From: Cerasicoccus arenae
GTDB lineage: Bacteria > Verrucomicrobiota > Verrucomicrobiia > Opitutales > Cerasicoccaceae
Length of the DNA: 64,000 nt
NCBI RefSeq assembly: GCF_014651635.1
Contig: NZ_BMXG01000012.1
Location: 62,001 to 126,000 of the forward strand
Reading direction: 5' to 3'
Shown: piece by piece, positions 36,683-45,731 of the stretch
Position numbering within the stretch: the stretch's first letter is position 1
Layout: each line of letters opens with the position of its first letter
The notes under the pieces: generated by a model
The model's input: the letters and a program-made list of their open reading frames with translations, nothing else
Told to the model about the DNA's origin: nothing
Databases searched by the model: none
Translations under genes and position numbers: made by a program

Positions 36683-37225
36683 ATGAAAAACCAACTCCCA
36701 AGCAATGCTCCGCGCAACGAACTTGCCCAACAGCGAGCTAATGCGCATCACTGTCCCGCTCAATCGGCACATTCGGCTCACTATTTGGGTTTCACCCTCG
36801 TCGAAGTCATGGTTGTTGTGGTAATCATCGGATTGCTGGCGATCATGGCGATGCCTGCCTTTCAGAAAGCGCGTCTGGGGACGCAAAACTCTCGAATGGC
36901 CAATGACTTGCGTATATTTAAACAAGGATTTGAGAACTATAATCTTGATCGCGGCGTTTGGCCGCAGGAAGTAGCCGCTGGCGTACTACCGACTGAAATG
37001 GCCGGTTTTCTGGCTGCCACTGTTTTTGAGGCCCGCACAGTAGTGGGCGGTCGCTACGACTGGAATTTCCAGAACGGGACTTATCAGGCGGGCATCGCAA
37101 TTGCGGGATCGTTTATGGACGACGAACAGGCCACCAATATCGATTCCATGCTCGATGATGGTAACCTCAGCACAGGCGGCTTTCAAGGTGACGGTGGCGA
37201 CTACGTGCTCATTTTAATGCCGTGA
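36683..37225 (+). CDS. Prepilin-like protein, copy 2
   Basis: A 180-residue paralogue of the gene at 35899. The cleavage motif is YLGFTLVEVMVVVVIIGLLAIMAMPAF; the ATG at 36683 gives a 36-residue leader and no alternative start in frame shortens it sensibly. The leader is rich in Gln, Asn, His and Ala. The remainder follows the copy 1 outline closely, including the GGRYDWNFQNG and DDGNLSTGGF segments, so the genes arose by duplication. Both likely contribute fibre or pseudopilus subunits. A terminator between them and a 229-base gap suggest separate promoters. Confidence 0.85.
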   Translation: MKNQLPSNAPRNELAQQRANAHHCPAQSAHSAHYLGFTLVEVMVVVVIIGLLAIMAMPAFQKARLGTQNSRMANDLRIFKQGFENYNLDRGVWPQEVAAGVLPTEMAGFLAATVFEARTVVGGRYDWNFQNGTYQAGIAIAGSFMDDEQATNIDSMLDDGNLSTGGFQGDGGDYVLILMP

Positions 37226-37268
37226 TACGCCTTCTCGGGCGCGTAATTGGGGAAAACATGCCCCGAAT

Positions 37269-38363
37269 CTAACGATGCAAAGGCGGTGCCTTGATCGTTA
37301 ATGGGATGCGCTTGCCGCGAATGTCTACCGTAAGGTCTGCGAGGTCTGCGTCTGCGGCAATGAGTGCACTGCCGATTGGACAATTGAGGATAGGTGACTG
37401 CGTGCCGGACACCACAACGCCGACTTGCGTGTCTCCTGTGAAAACAGGTGTCTCCGCCCGAGCGATGCGGCGGTCATTCATCGTGAAAAAAATGAGCTGG
37501 CGCTTGGGGCCGTTGGCTTGCTCGTTGACCAACGCCTGCTTGCCAATGAAGTCGCCCGGTTTGTTCAGCTTAACAGTCCAGCCCACGCCGCCTTCGGTGG
37601 GGGTAATGTCGTCACCTAGCTCATGGCCATAGAGTGGCAGCCCAGCCTCTAGGCGTAGGCTATCCCGCGAACCTAGACCGCAAAGCGCGAGGCCAAGAGG
37701 TTGGCCAGCTTCGAGAATAGTATCGGCGAGTTGTCGCGCATGGCCCTGATGACAGTAGATTTCTACGCCGCCTTCACCCGTGTAACCAGTGCCGCAGATC
37801 AAACAAGGGATGCCAGCCAGCTCCGTTTCCAGGACTCGGAAGCGTTTGACCGCCAAGGTCTTGCCTGTTGGGGGTTCCGCGACGAGATTCAGGATTTCTA
37901 TGGCCTTGGGGCCTTGGAGCGCGAGTTGGGCATAGGCCGCTGAAACGTCTTCAATGGTGCAGTCATAGCTGCCCTTATGGGCGTTTATCCAGTCGAGGTC
38001 CTTTTTTGTATTCGAAGCATTGAGGCAGAGGAGAAACTCGGTTTCACGCAGGCGGTAAACAATGAGATCGTCGACGACGCCACCGCTCGGGTGGCACATC
38101 GGAGAATACACGCCTTTGCCGATCGGAGTTCCCGCGATTTTATTAGGCAAAAGGTAATCCAAGAACGTCTCTGCGTCGGGGCCGGTGACGAGTGCTTCGC
38201 CCATGTGGCTGACATCGAACAGGCCAGCGCGCTCACGCACGGCCACGTGTTCTTCGAGAATGCTGACGTATTGGACGGGCATTTCCCAGCCGGCAAAGGG
38301 AACCAGGCGTGCGCCGTGGTCAAGGTGAAATCCGTAAAGGGGCGTGTGCTGAAGCTCGCTCAT
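37269..38363 (-). CDS. gcvT: Aminomethyltransferase (glycine cleavage T protein)
   Basis: A 364-residue protein matching GcvT over its length: LVPFAGWEMPVQY at the start, GLFDVSHMGE for the folate site, SGGVVDDLIVYRL, TGYTGEGGVEIY and SRDSLRLEAGLPLYGHEL are all family motifs. It transfers the methylene group from the lipoyl-bound aminomethyl intermediate to tetrahydrofolate and releases ammonia. gcvH and gcvP are not adjacent; downstream is the convergent prepilin gene. The glycine riboswitch often found upstream is not present in the 90-base gap before it. It could also be an YgfZ-like relative, but the motifs favour true GcvT. Confidence 0.93.
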   Translation of the reverse strand: MSELQHTPLYGFHLDHGARLVPFAGWEMPVQYVSILEEHVAVRERAGLFDVSHMGEALVTGPDAETFLDYLLPNKIAGTPIGKGVYSPMCHPSGGVVDDLIVYRLRETEFLLCLNASNTKKDLDWINAHKGSYDCTIEDVSAAYAQLALQGPKAIEILNLVAEPPTGKTLAVKRFRVLETELAGIPCLICGTGYTGEGGVEIYCHQGHARQLADTILEAGQPLGLALCGLGSRDSLRLEAGLPLYGHELGDDITPTEGGVGWTVKLNKPGDFIGKQALVNEQANGPKRQLIFFTMNDRRIARAETPVFTGDTQVGVVVSGTQSPILNCPIGSALIAADADLADLTVDIRGKRIPLTIKAPPLHR

Positions 38364-38400
38364 GAGTCGGATTGTCTAACAATCTGTCGCGGGGCCAAGG

Positions 38401-38433
38401 AAAAACCCGGCGATTACGAAAATCAGCCGGGTT
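38401..38433 (-). terminator. Terminator after the PEGA lipoprotein gene
   Basis: AACCCGGC (38404-38411) pairs with GCCGGGTT (38426-38433), extended by GATT/AATC with a one-base bulge. On the minus strand the stem leads into a T-run (A-run at 38401-38405). It separates the PEGA gene from gcvT. Confidence 0.82.
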
Positions 38434-38453
38434 GGTGGGAAGGATGAGGCCGT

Positions 38454-38960
38454 TTAGTTGGCGTAGAAACCGACAATCTGGTCGACGATGTATTTGTGCT
38501 CGACGGGGCCGATTTGGCCGGATTCGCGTCGGGCGTCAACTTCGGTAATGATGGCTGCCATTTCGCTGTAGGCGTCTGGGCCACGACTATTGGGCAGCAC
38601 TTCGGTGACGAGCTGCGCTTTGATTGGTCGTGGGGATAGGTCGTAGTAGAGACCGGTATCTTCCATGACGCCAAAGCGCACTAAGCTTTCACCAGCATCA
38701 TTGCGCGTTGGCATAACGCTTTCGTTCATTGTCTTGTAGCCCGTTTTTTCCAGAGTGATCTGGTGTGCTTTCAAACGACCTAGCTCAACTGTGGCTGGAG
38801 TTTTGCCATAGCTTTCGCCATTAATGGTGACATCGGCACCGGTCGGAAAAGAATAAATGGTAACTGGTTGCTCAAATCCTTCTTCGAAAAGCTCACAGCC
38901 GGAAAAAGTTATGGAGGCGGCCAGAGCCAAGGAAGCAACGAGAATTCTTGGAGTATGCAT
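38454..38960 (-). CDS. PEGA-domain lipoprotein
   Basis: A 168-residue secreted protein. The signal peptide ends near FSGC, giving a lipidated Cys22; Phe at -3 is less usual but the Gly-Cys pair is right. The first mature domain is a clear PEGA repeat (YSFPTGADVTINGESYGKTP, followed by HQITLEKTGY), a small beta fold seen in surface and S-layer-associated proteins. The C-terminal part, rich in Asp and Glu, has no recognised domain. The gene is monocistronic with its own terminator. Function unknown; an envelope role is likely. Confidence 0.82.
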   Translation of the reverse strand: MHTPRILVASLALAASITFSGCELFEEGFEQPVTIYSFPTGADVTINGESYGKTPATVELGRLKAHQITLEKTGYKTMNESVMPTRNDAGESLVRFGVMEDTGLYYDLSPRPIKAQLVTEVLPNSRGPDAYSEMAAIITEVDARRESGQIGPVEHKYIVDQIVGFYAN

Positions 38961-39166
38961 AACGTAAGGAGTTGTCTGGGAATGAAATCAAACGCCGTTT
39001 TTCAGAACCGGTCAAGGGAGAAAGCGAGCCCAATGAGGTAAATCTTTTATTCAATCTATCACCTTATGTATGCTTATGCAAAGTGTAACATGAAGGTGGC
39101 ATTTGTAGGCGCGAGATATGCTTGCTTTTCAGGTTACCAACCTTTGACATATTAGATTATTTCCCA

Positions 39167-39232
39167 ATGGAATCAGAAGACATAGAACCTTTCCCTAGCG
39201 CCGCGGGCCCTCGGTCCGCCCTCTTGCGATGA
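39167..39232 (+). CDS. Possible 21-residue leader ORF before the CorC-type gene
   Basis: An ATG at 39167 opens 21 codons (MESEDIEPFPSAAGPRSALL, then Arg) whose TGA overlaps the ATG of the next gene in an ATGA junction. Such an overlap is typical of translationally coupled genes. There is no visible ribosome-binding site and no evidence of conservation, so it may be chance. Confidence 0.25.
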   Translation: MESEDIEPFPSAAGPRSALLR

Positions 39233-40335
39233 CTGAATACATACCATTCGCCATTGCAGTAGTCTTTACACTTACGGTGTCCGCGTTCTGTTCGCTGCTG
39301 GAGGCAATGATTCTTAGCACGACCACTGCCGAAATCGAAGCTCTTAAGCAGAAGGCCCTACATCGAGGTGAACTGCTGGAGCGTTTTAAGGCCGATATCG
39401 AAGAAACATCGTCTGCGATCTTAAGCCTGAACACCGTTGCGAATACCTTGGGTGCTACGGTCACTGGTGTGTTGGCAGTACAGGTCTTCAGCGATTCGCC
39501 CTCATACATCGCTAAATACGTTGTGCCGGGCTCGATGACGGTGGGTATCTTGATCCTATCGGAAGTGATCCCGAAGAATTTGGGCATCCTCTACCGTCCG
39601 TCGTTACAGCCATACATGGTTTATCCGCTGCATGGCGTTCGCATGATCATGCTGCCCATCTCGTGGCTCTGCAAGACGCTGGTCCAGTTCATCGCCGGTA
39701 AGCGATATGTTGAGGAATCGGGCGAAGAAGAGATTATTCTGCTGGCTGAGAAGAGCGCCAAAGAAGGCACGCTGACTGCCGACGAAAGCTTGATCATCTC
39801 CAATGCACTGAGTCTGGACGACGTTAAGATTGGTGAAATTATGACTCCGCGCACCGTGGTGTCGGCCTTTGAATGCAGTGAGACGATTGGCTCCGTTTTT
39901 GCGCGCCTGCCCAACATCCCCTTTGCCCGTCTCCCGGTTTACGAGGAGAACATTGACAACATTATCGGTGTGGTGCGCCGCCGGGACTTGCTCAAGGCGA
40001 AAGCAGAAGACCGCGATAGCCTGACCATCAAGCGTTTGGTGCAGGAGGTTATTTACCTCCCTGACACCGCCAACGCCGCCCACGCGCTCCAGCAATTCCT
40101 CAAGCACCACCAGCAACTAGCGGTCGTGGTGGACGAGTTTGGCTCCGTTACTGGTGTGGTTACCATGGAAGACGTCATGGAGCATATTCTGGGTCAGGAA
40201 ATCTTTGAAAAGGACGACATTGCTGTGGACATGCGTGAGCTGGCCCGCCGCAAACAGATGTCTGAGGCGCGTCGTGAAGCCCGGAATGATTCCGACGCCG
40301 AGGCCGCACGTGAGGCCAAAGAAGCAGCAGGATAG
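39229..40335 (+). CDS. CNNM/CorC-family transporter-associated protein (DUF21 and CBS domains)
   Basis: A 368-residue membrane protein. The N-terminal half is a DUF21 domain with three to four membrane helices (IAVVFTLTVSAFCSLLEA, TVGILILSEVIPKNLGI). Two CBS repeats follow: the first begins VKIGEIMTPRTVVSAFEC, the second near LAVVVDEFGSVTGVVTMEDVMEHILG. The last 40 residues are Glu/Arg/Ala rich. Related proteins (CorC/YfjD/CNNM) are involved in magnesium or divalent-cation homeostasis; direct transport remains debated. Compared with typical members the C-terminal transporter-associated domain is missing, replaced by the charged tail. Confidence 0.88.
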   Translation: MTEYIPFAIAVVFTLTVSAFCSLLEAMILSTTTAEIEALKQKALHRGELLERFKADIEETSSAILSLNTVANTLGATVTGVLAVQVFSDSPSYIAKYVVPGSMTVGILILSEVIPKNLGILYRPSLQPYMVYPLHGVRMIMLPISWLCKTLVQFIAGKRYVEESGEEEIILLAEKSAKEGTLTADESLIISNALSLDDVKIGEIMTPRTVVSAFECSETIGSVFARLPNIPFARLPVYEENIDNIIGVVRRRDLLKAKAEDRDSLTIKRLVQEVIYLPDTANAAHALQQFLKHHQQLAVVVDEFGSVTGVVTMEDVMEHILGQEIFEKDDIAVDMRELARRKQMSEARREARNDSDAEAAREAKEAAG

Positions 40336-40464
40336 GCCTTACGGGGCTAATTGACGAGCTTGCTTGAGCCACCAAATTGGTAATTGTGCATTGACGGCGA
40401 GGCAAAGTTGATTTTTGTTATTTGATTCTGCGTACGGGATTTGCTGTAGGCGGATACAGGGGCA

Positions 40465-40860
40465 ATGTTAGTCGATATTCTCAAGAGCAAGATTCTTCGA
40501 GCCGAAGTCACCCAAGCAGAGGTGGACTATGAGGGCTCGTTAGCCATTGATTCCGAGTTGATGGAGCGCATCGGCCTGCTCCCCTACGAGAAAATCCTCG
40601 TGGGGAACATCACTAATGGTGAGCGACTTGAAACCTACGCCATTGCGGCTCCCGCGGGTTCCCGTGAGTTTGCTCTCAATGGTGCTGCTGCCCATCGCGG
40701 CAAGCCAGGCGATCTGCTGGTCATCATGTCCTTTGCGCGTATGACGCCTGAGGAAGCCGCTAAGTGGTCTCCTCGTGTAGTCGTGCTAGCGGATAGTAAC
40801 CGGACAATCATCAAAGAGCGTTTGCCAGACGAAACCGCGGCAGAATTTCGCGTTGTTTAG
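40465..40860 (+). CDS. panD: Aspartate 1-decarboxylase proenzyme
   Basis: A 131-residue pyruvoyl enzyme. The self-cleavage site is Gly24-Ser25 in DYEGSLAID, at exactly the family position; Ser25 becomes the pyruvoyl group of the alpha chain. Further landmarks are [10 protein letters not shown] (Tyr58-equivalent region), the G-AA-H-R segment and [10 protein letters not shown]. It makes beta-alanine for pantothenate and coenzyme A synthesis. It stands alone rather than with panB or panC. The start ATG at 40465 fits the family N-terminus without change. Confidence 0.95.
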   Translation: MLVDILKSKILRAEVTQAEVDYEGSLAIDSELMERIGLLPYEKILVGNITNGERLETYAIAAPAGSREFALNGAAAHRGKPGDLLVIMSFARMTPEEAAKWSPRVVVLADSNRTIIKERLPDETAAEFRVV

Positions 40861-40905
40861 CCTAAAGGCGTAAGCCACCGGCCAACTGCCCCCCCCTCTG
40901 AGGCC

Positions 40906-41745
40906 TTACGGCGTGTAGGGACCGACTGCGTTGAAATACCAGCGCCCGATGCCAGTCATGCCTTCGGCGCGGAATTCACGTCCGTTAATACGCACGGCGA
41001 TGTTTTCAATGTTTGAGGCAACGATCATGATCGGGCCTTCACGCATGAAGCTGATTTCGTCACCCGCTGCGATGGAGCCTGAGGCTTGGCGGATGCGTTC
41101 TTTAAATTCCTGATTTCCGTCGAGTGAGTTGACGACTACGCTGGTGTTGCCCAAGCCGATAATCGTTACTTCCGTTGGAGTGGCCGGGATGGCCGGATCG
41201 GCGGCGACCACAGTGTCGCTCTCTTGAATAGTTGTGTCCGGCTCGCTGGAGAAAATGGACTGCACCAGTAGTGTCAGCAGACTGATGATGATGAATACGC
41301 CGACGAAGATGCCGCCAATTTTCCAGTAGAGTGCAGTGTCTGACTGTTGCTCCATGGGCTCAGACGGCTGGCTGTCTGGGTTGGCCCGTCGAGGTTCTTC
41401 GTGTTGGCCAAAGGGGGGGGTGGATTCGCTGCTGCCGAGCGGCGTAGTGCGCTCAGGCAGATCCATGCGGCCAAAGAATTCCCGGGCATCACTACGTTTG
41501 ACTTTGCTGCGGCCCATCATGGCGGCGTCGAAGTCGATCATCAGCTTATCGGTGTCGAGCTTCAGAAAGCGGGCATAGAGTTTGAGGAAACCACGCTTGT
41601 AAACGTCAGGCAGATCAAAATCGAAATTATTGTTCTCTAACGACAGCAACAAGTCGCCTCGAATTTTGGTGGCTTCGGAGGCCTCCCGTATCGAAATCCC
41701 TTGTCGCTTTCGCGCTTCTTCCAATCTGTCCCCGATATTCGGCAT
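40906..41745 (-). CDS. RodZ-like HTH membrane protein
   Basis: A 279-residue bitopic protein. Residues 1-75 are a helix-turn-helix of the RodZ/HTH_25 type (IGDRLEEARKRQGISIREASEATKIRGDLLLSLENNNF, then YKRGFLKLYARFL). A proline-rich linker follows, one membrane helix near 145-170 (IGGIFVGVFIIISLLTLLVQSIF), and a C-terminal extracytoplasmic domain of the DUF4115 kind. RodZ links MreB to the membrane in rod-shaped cells. It follows ftsK on the same strand after a 121-base gap. A run of eight G at 41413-41420 (plus strand) encodes prolines in the linker and is in frame. Confidence 0.85.
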   Translation of the reverse strand: MPNIGDRLEEARKRQGISIREASEATKIRGDLLLSLENNNFDFDLPDVYKRGFLKLYARFLKLDTDKLMIDFDAAMMGRSKVKRSDAREFFGRMDLPERTTPLGSSESTPPFGQHEEPRRANPDSQPSEPMEQQSDTALYWKIGGIFVGVFIIISLLTLLVQSIFSSEPDTTIQESDTVVAADPAIPATPTEVTIIGLGNTSVVVNSLDGNQEFKERIRQASGSIAAGDEISFMREGPIMIVASNIENIAVRINGREFRAEGMTGIGRWYFNAVGPYTP

Positions 41746-41866
41746 TAAACCTTAACGTTGTTGGGAAATATCGGCGGGGCGCAAGACGGAATTAATCATG
41801 CTCATGATTAACAAGGATTTAATCTGCTCAAATTGGTCAATTCAGCCCAGAAATCTGGAGTGATTT

Positions 41867-44566
41867 CTATTCGGCACCTTCGAGGATTTCGCGTGGGCTG
41901 GAGCCGTTGTCGGGGCCGACGATGCCCTCGTCTTCAAGGATTTCAATGATGCGCGCGGCGCGATTGTAACCAATTTTCAACTTTCGCTGGAGAAATGAAG
42001 TGGAGGCGCGTTGGTGGGTGCGAATAATTTCGATAGCTTGTGGCACGAGCTCGTCGTCAAACTCGCCTTCTACGCCTCCGCCATCGCTGTCACCTGCCTC
42101 GATCTGCTGTTGGACTTCTTCCGCATACTCAGGTTCACCGTTCTTGTCCTTGAGATATTCGACGATGTTGTTGATTTCGTCGTCGGACACAAATGCCCCC
42201 TGAGCGCGAACCAGGTTGGAGGTGCCGGGGGGGATGTAAAGCATGTCTCCCTTGCCGATGAGGGCGTCCGCTCCTTGTTGGTCAAGGATCGTGCGGCTGT
42301 CGACTTTGGAGGCCACCTTGAAGGAAATGCGGGTCGGCAAGTTGGCCTTGATGACGCCAGTGATGACATTTACTGATGGGCGTTGTGTGGCCAGGATCAG
42401 GTGAATGCCAGCTGCTCGGGCTAACTGAGCGAGGCGGGCGACGCCGGTTTCGATGTCTTGTGGCGCGACCATCATGAGGTCGGCAAGCTCGTCAATGATA
42501 CAGACGATGTAAGGTAGCTTCTTTTTGGGAATCTCATAAGCGTCGTCATCGCGGGGGACTTCGAGTCCGGCAACACGTTCCTCGGGGGACATGCTAGCAC
42601 CCTGTTCGCGTTCGAGCTGAGCGAGTTTTTCCTGCTCTTCCTTGTCGGTGGCCAGTTTCTTGTTGAAACCCGCAATGTTGCGCACGCCGACTTTGGCAAA
42701 AATCTGGTAGCGTCGCTCCATCTCGTTGATCAAATACTTCAGCGCGCCGGGGACCTTTTTGGGGTCGGTAACGACTGGGATCAGCATATGCGGCAGGTCA
42801 TTGTAAACCTGCATTTCGACGACTTTCGGGTCGACCATGATGAAGCGCAAGTCTTCGGGCCCTGCGTAATAGAGCAGCGATGCGATGACGGCGTTGATGC
42901 AGACCGTTTTACCTGAGCCAGTGGACCCCGCAATCAGCATGTGAGGCATCTTGGTGAGGTCTTCAACGATGGCTTTGCCAGTCACGTCCTTGCCGAGTAC
43001 GACGGGAATCTCGGCCTTGGACTCCGCCCAGGCCCTTGATTCGACGATTTCTTTCATGCAGACGGGCTTCGGGTGTCGATTGGGCACTTCCACGCCAACA
43101 GTGCCCTTGCCGGGCACTGGTGCGATGATACGTACGGCATCTGCCTTCAGGCCGAGAGCGATATTCTTATCGAGATTGAGGATTTTTTCTACGCGGACAC
43201 CGGGGGCGGGGGTCACCTCATAGCGGGTGATGACGGGGCCGGTGAGGACTTCGGCGGGTGCCACTTTGACGTTAAACTCTTCCAGTGTCTGGATGAGCTG
43301 TGCGGCCATTTCCTCGTAGTTTTGGTGGTCATTGTCGTTGCTGTGCGGTGGATCAGCGAGGAGGCTGAGTGGAGGGAAAATGTAATCGCCACGGCGATCG
43401 GGGCGGTTGGAATCCGCTTTTTCCGTCTTCTCACTTTCAACAATGGTAATGCCGCCGACACGTCTGGTAACGCTTCCAGTGTCTTCGTCAGGCTCTGAGA
43501 CCTGCTTAAAGGGTGGCGTTGTCTTGGCCTTGAAGGGGCCTGCCGTGCCTTTGGGCTTAAAGGGGGGGAGGGAAAGGCTTTCTTTTTTGGGTTTGGCTTC
43601 GGGGGGGGAGGGGGGGGGGAGGAAGCTCTCGTGGCCCTCGTCTTCAGCCTCCGCATTTTGTTCGATTTCAAATTCTTCGGCCTCAGGGATATAGTTATCC
43701 ACTGCAGGTTCGGGATTACCGAGGATTGATTCGCCGGAGGTCAATGGCTTGCGAGCCACTTTCGGGCCGTCTTCCGCTAGAATCGCTTTTTTTGTTGAAG
43801 GTGGTTTCTTGGGGACGTCTTTTCGTTTCTCTGCGAGGTCGTTGGCGCGTTTGGCCTCGATTTCGTCCCGTGCGCGCTGTTTTTCATCGGCTAGCTGTTG
43901 TTTTGCGCGCAGTTCTGCACGTTGCTCGGCGAGTTCTGCCCGGCGGCGGAAGTAGGCGCGAATGTTATCAGTAAAGAGGAACAGTCCGCTGAAGAAGACC
44001 AAGGCACCCAGCAGGATGGCGTTGCCGAGCTCACCCAAATATAGTCGGGTGTAGTCGTTGCAAAGGATTTGGCCGAAACCACCGCCTGGCCCTTGGGGAA
44101 AGGGGCTGGAGTCTGGCGCTTCGGCTACTTTCTCGACCTGCACAGCGTCAACCGGCTGTGGTTCGGTCCCCCATTTATCAAAAAGCGTCGCGAGTCCGGT
44201 CAGAGCCAGAATAAAGACGAGCATTGATAGGTATAGGCGCATGCGCACACGGTGAGCGCGCTTGAAGAAGAGTAGGTAGGCCACCCAAAGGAACGCGAAG
44301 GGGATGAGCCAAGAGACGGCACCAAACATGCGCAGCAGCAGGGTGGCGGTATTGGCACCAAGCACACCAATTTTGTTCGTGGTCGTCTCTGCTTCAGCGC
44401 CAACGGCAAACTGGCTGGACTGTAGGCGCTCGAAGTCGAACATGGCCACCAGAAGCAGCACACCAATGAGTAGTATGACTATACCCCAAAGCGGTCGTGA
44501 TTGCTCACGAGGGGCAAACGATTTCTTTTGAGGTGCGGATTGCGTTTTTTTGCCGGATGCGGCCAT
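41867..44566 (-). CDS. ftsK: DNA translocase FtsK/SpoIIIE
   Basis: An 899-residue DNA translocase. Four or five N-terminal membrane helices anchor it at the division site; a long linker rich in Pro, Lys and Glu runs to about residue 400. The motor domain has Walker A GSTGSGKTV near 545, Walker B FIMVDPKVVEM region and the ATQRPSVNVITGVIKANLP motif. The C-terminal gamma winged helix (SFLQRKLKIGYNRAARIIEILE) reads chromosome polarity sequences. It pumps chromosomal DNA during division and activates dimer resolution. The linker is encoded partly by G/C runs of 8 and 10 bases (43601-43619) plus one of seven at 43562-43568, all in frame. It is divergent from manA. Confidence 0.95.
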   Translation of the reverse strand: MAASGKKTQSAPQKKSFAPREQSRPLWGIVILLIGVLLLVAMFDFERLQSSQFAVGAEAETTTNKIGVLGANTATLLLRMFGAVSWLIPFAFLWVAYLLFFKRAHRVRMRLYLSMLVFILALTGLATLFDKWGTEPQPVDAVQVEKVAEAPDSSPFPQGPGGGFGQILCNDYTRLYLGELGNAILLGALVFFSGLFLFTDNIRAYFRRRAELAEQRAELRAKQQLADEKQRARDEIEAKRANDLAEKRKDVPKKPPSTKKAILAEDGPKVARKPLTSGESILGNPEPAVDNYIPEAEEFEIEQNAEAEDEGHESFLPPPSPPEAKPKKESLSLPPFKPKGTAGPFKAKTTPPFKQVSEPDEDTGSVTRRVGGITIVESEKTEKADSNRPDRRGDYIFPPLSLLADPPHSNDNDHQNYEEMAAQLIQTLEEFNVKVAPAEVLTGPVITRYEVTPAPGVRVEKILNLDKNIALGLKADAVRIIAPVPGKGTVGVEVPNRHPKPVCMKEIVESRAWAESKAEIPVVLGKDVTGKAIVEDLTKMPHMLIAGSTGSGKTVCINAVIASLLYYAGPEDLRFIMVDPKVVEMQVYNDLPHMLIPVVTDPKKVPGALKYLINEMERRYQIFAKVGVRNIAGFNKKLATDKEEQEKLAQLEREQGASMSPEERVAGLEVPRDDDAYEIPKKKLPYIVCIIDELADLMMVAPQDIETGVARLAQLARAAGIHLILATQRPSVNVITGVIKANLPTRISFKVASKVDSRTILDQQGADALIGKGDMLYIPPGTSNLVRAQGAFVSDDEINNIVEYLKDKNGEPEYAEEVQQQIEAGDSDGGGVEGEFDDELVPQAIEIIRTHQRASTSFLQRKLKIGYNRAARIIEILEDEGIVGPDNGSSPREILEGAE
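43601..43619. repeat. Interrupted G homopolymer in the ftsK linker
   Basis: Eight G (43601-43608), one A, then ten G (43610-43619) encode a Pro-Ser-Pro run in the FtsK linker. The reading frame is intact, but a slip here would truncate the protein before the motor domain, so the tract must be kept in register. Confidence 0.85.
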
Positions 44567-44777
44567 AATAAAGAGGAATCAAAAATACCAAGCGGAGGTG
44601 TTAAAACAAGCCATAAGGAGAAAGCTGGACGCTTCAAGGCAACCTTAGTGTTTTAATTGAGTCTACTATCAATAACATTTGCGCCAGTTCTAGGCCTATT
44701 GATTCATCATGCCGATGGTGGAGCGACTACTAAAGTGCCTTATTGACCAATAAGCTAGAGTGAGTAAGTTTAATTCA

Positions 44778-45731
44778 ATGCGTTTTATCTCTTTCAAGCC
44801 AATTTATCAACAACGTGTTTGGGGTGGCCGTGGCCTCGAAGCCAAACTGGGTCGCTCGTTGCCAGATGACCAGCCTTACGGGGAATCCTGGGAAATCGTC
44901 GACCGTCCCGAGGCCCAAAGCGTACTGCATGGTGCGGAGTTGAGCGGGCTGACGCTGCGTGCGGCTCTGGAAAAACATGCGACTGAGCTGATGGGGCCGG
45001 ATTGGAACTCCCAGACGCCGTTTCCTATCCTCGTCAAGTGGCTTGATTGTCAGGAGCGCCTCAGCCTGCAAGTGCACCCACCGGCAGACATTGCGCCGAG
45101 CCTCGGTGGTGAGCCGAAGACGGAAAACTGGTATGTTGCCGATTCCGAGCCCAGTGCGGGTCTGATCGTCGGCCTGAAAAAAGGTGCCACGCGCGAAGAA
45201 TTTGAGCGCCGTCTGGCGGATGGCTCACTTGAAGAATGCGTGCACCGCATGAAGGTAAGTCCAGGCGAATCAATGTTTGTCCGCAGCGGCCGCATCCATG
45301 CCATCGACGGCGGGAACCTTATCTTGGAAATCCAGCAAAACTCGGACACTACGTATCGCGTCTACGATTGGGGGCGTGTCGGTCTGGACGGCCAGCCGCG
45401 CCAGCTTCATGTGGAGGAATCGCTCCAGTGCATTAACTTCGAGGACTTTGAGCCGGAGACGATTAAGCCAGCACCCGGGGAGCAGACGCTGGTTGAAAGC
45501 GAAATCTTTAATCTGACCAAGCGTGAGCTTCGGGCGGGTGAACGTTTGGAATTCTCTGCGAACGAGCAGCCCCGCCTGCTCAGCGTTGTCCAAGGCAGTG
45601 TGCGTGATCTGGAAGACGGTGCCAAAGTCCCCACCGGCGCAAACGTCCTTCTGCCTTACGAATCGGCTTTCACTTTCGTCGCGGCCAAGGACAGCGTCGT
45701 ACTCATCACGGATGGTTTTGCGCACGGTTAA
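44778..45731 (+). CDS. manA: Mannose-6-phosphate isomerase, type I
   Basis: A 317-residue cupin-type zinc isomerase from the ATG at 44778. Landmarks of the family are IYQQRVWGGRGLEAKLG, LVKWLDCQERLSLQVHP with the zinc-ligand His, and PKTENWYV; the later GRIHAIDGGNLILEIQQNSDTTYRVYDWGR is diagnostic of the short Bacillus-type ManA. It interconverts mannose 6-phosphate and fructose 6-phosphate for GDP-mannose supply or mannose use. The next gene starts inside its last 20 bases, so the two are coupled. An upstream GTG at 44760 would add six residues. Confidence 0.93.
   Translation: MRFISFKPIYQQRVWGGRGLEAKLGRSLPDDQPYGESWEIVDRPEAQSVLHGAELSGLTLRAALEKHATELMGPDWNSQTPFPILVKWLDCQERLSLQVHPPADIAPSLGGEPKTENWYVADSEPSAGLIVGLKKGATREEFERRLADGSLEECVHRMKVSPGESMFVRSGRIHAIDGGNLILEIQQNSDTTYRVYDWGRVGLDGQPRQLHVEESLQCINFEDFEPETIKPAPGEQTLVESEIFNLTKRELRAGERLEFSANEQPRLLSVVQGSVRDLEDGAKVPTGANVLLPYESAFTFVAAKDSVVLITDGFAHG

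Noticed and set aside
37960-38450. Glycine riboswitch upstream of gcvT
   Set aside because: The 90 bases before gcvT hold only the terminator of the upstream gene and none of the conserved glycine aptamer elements.
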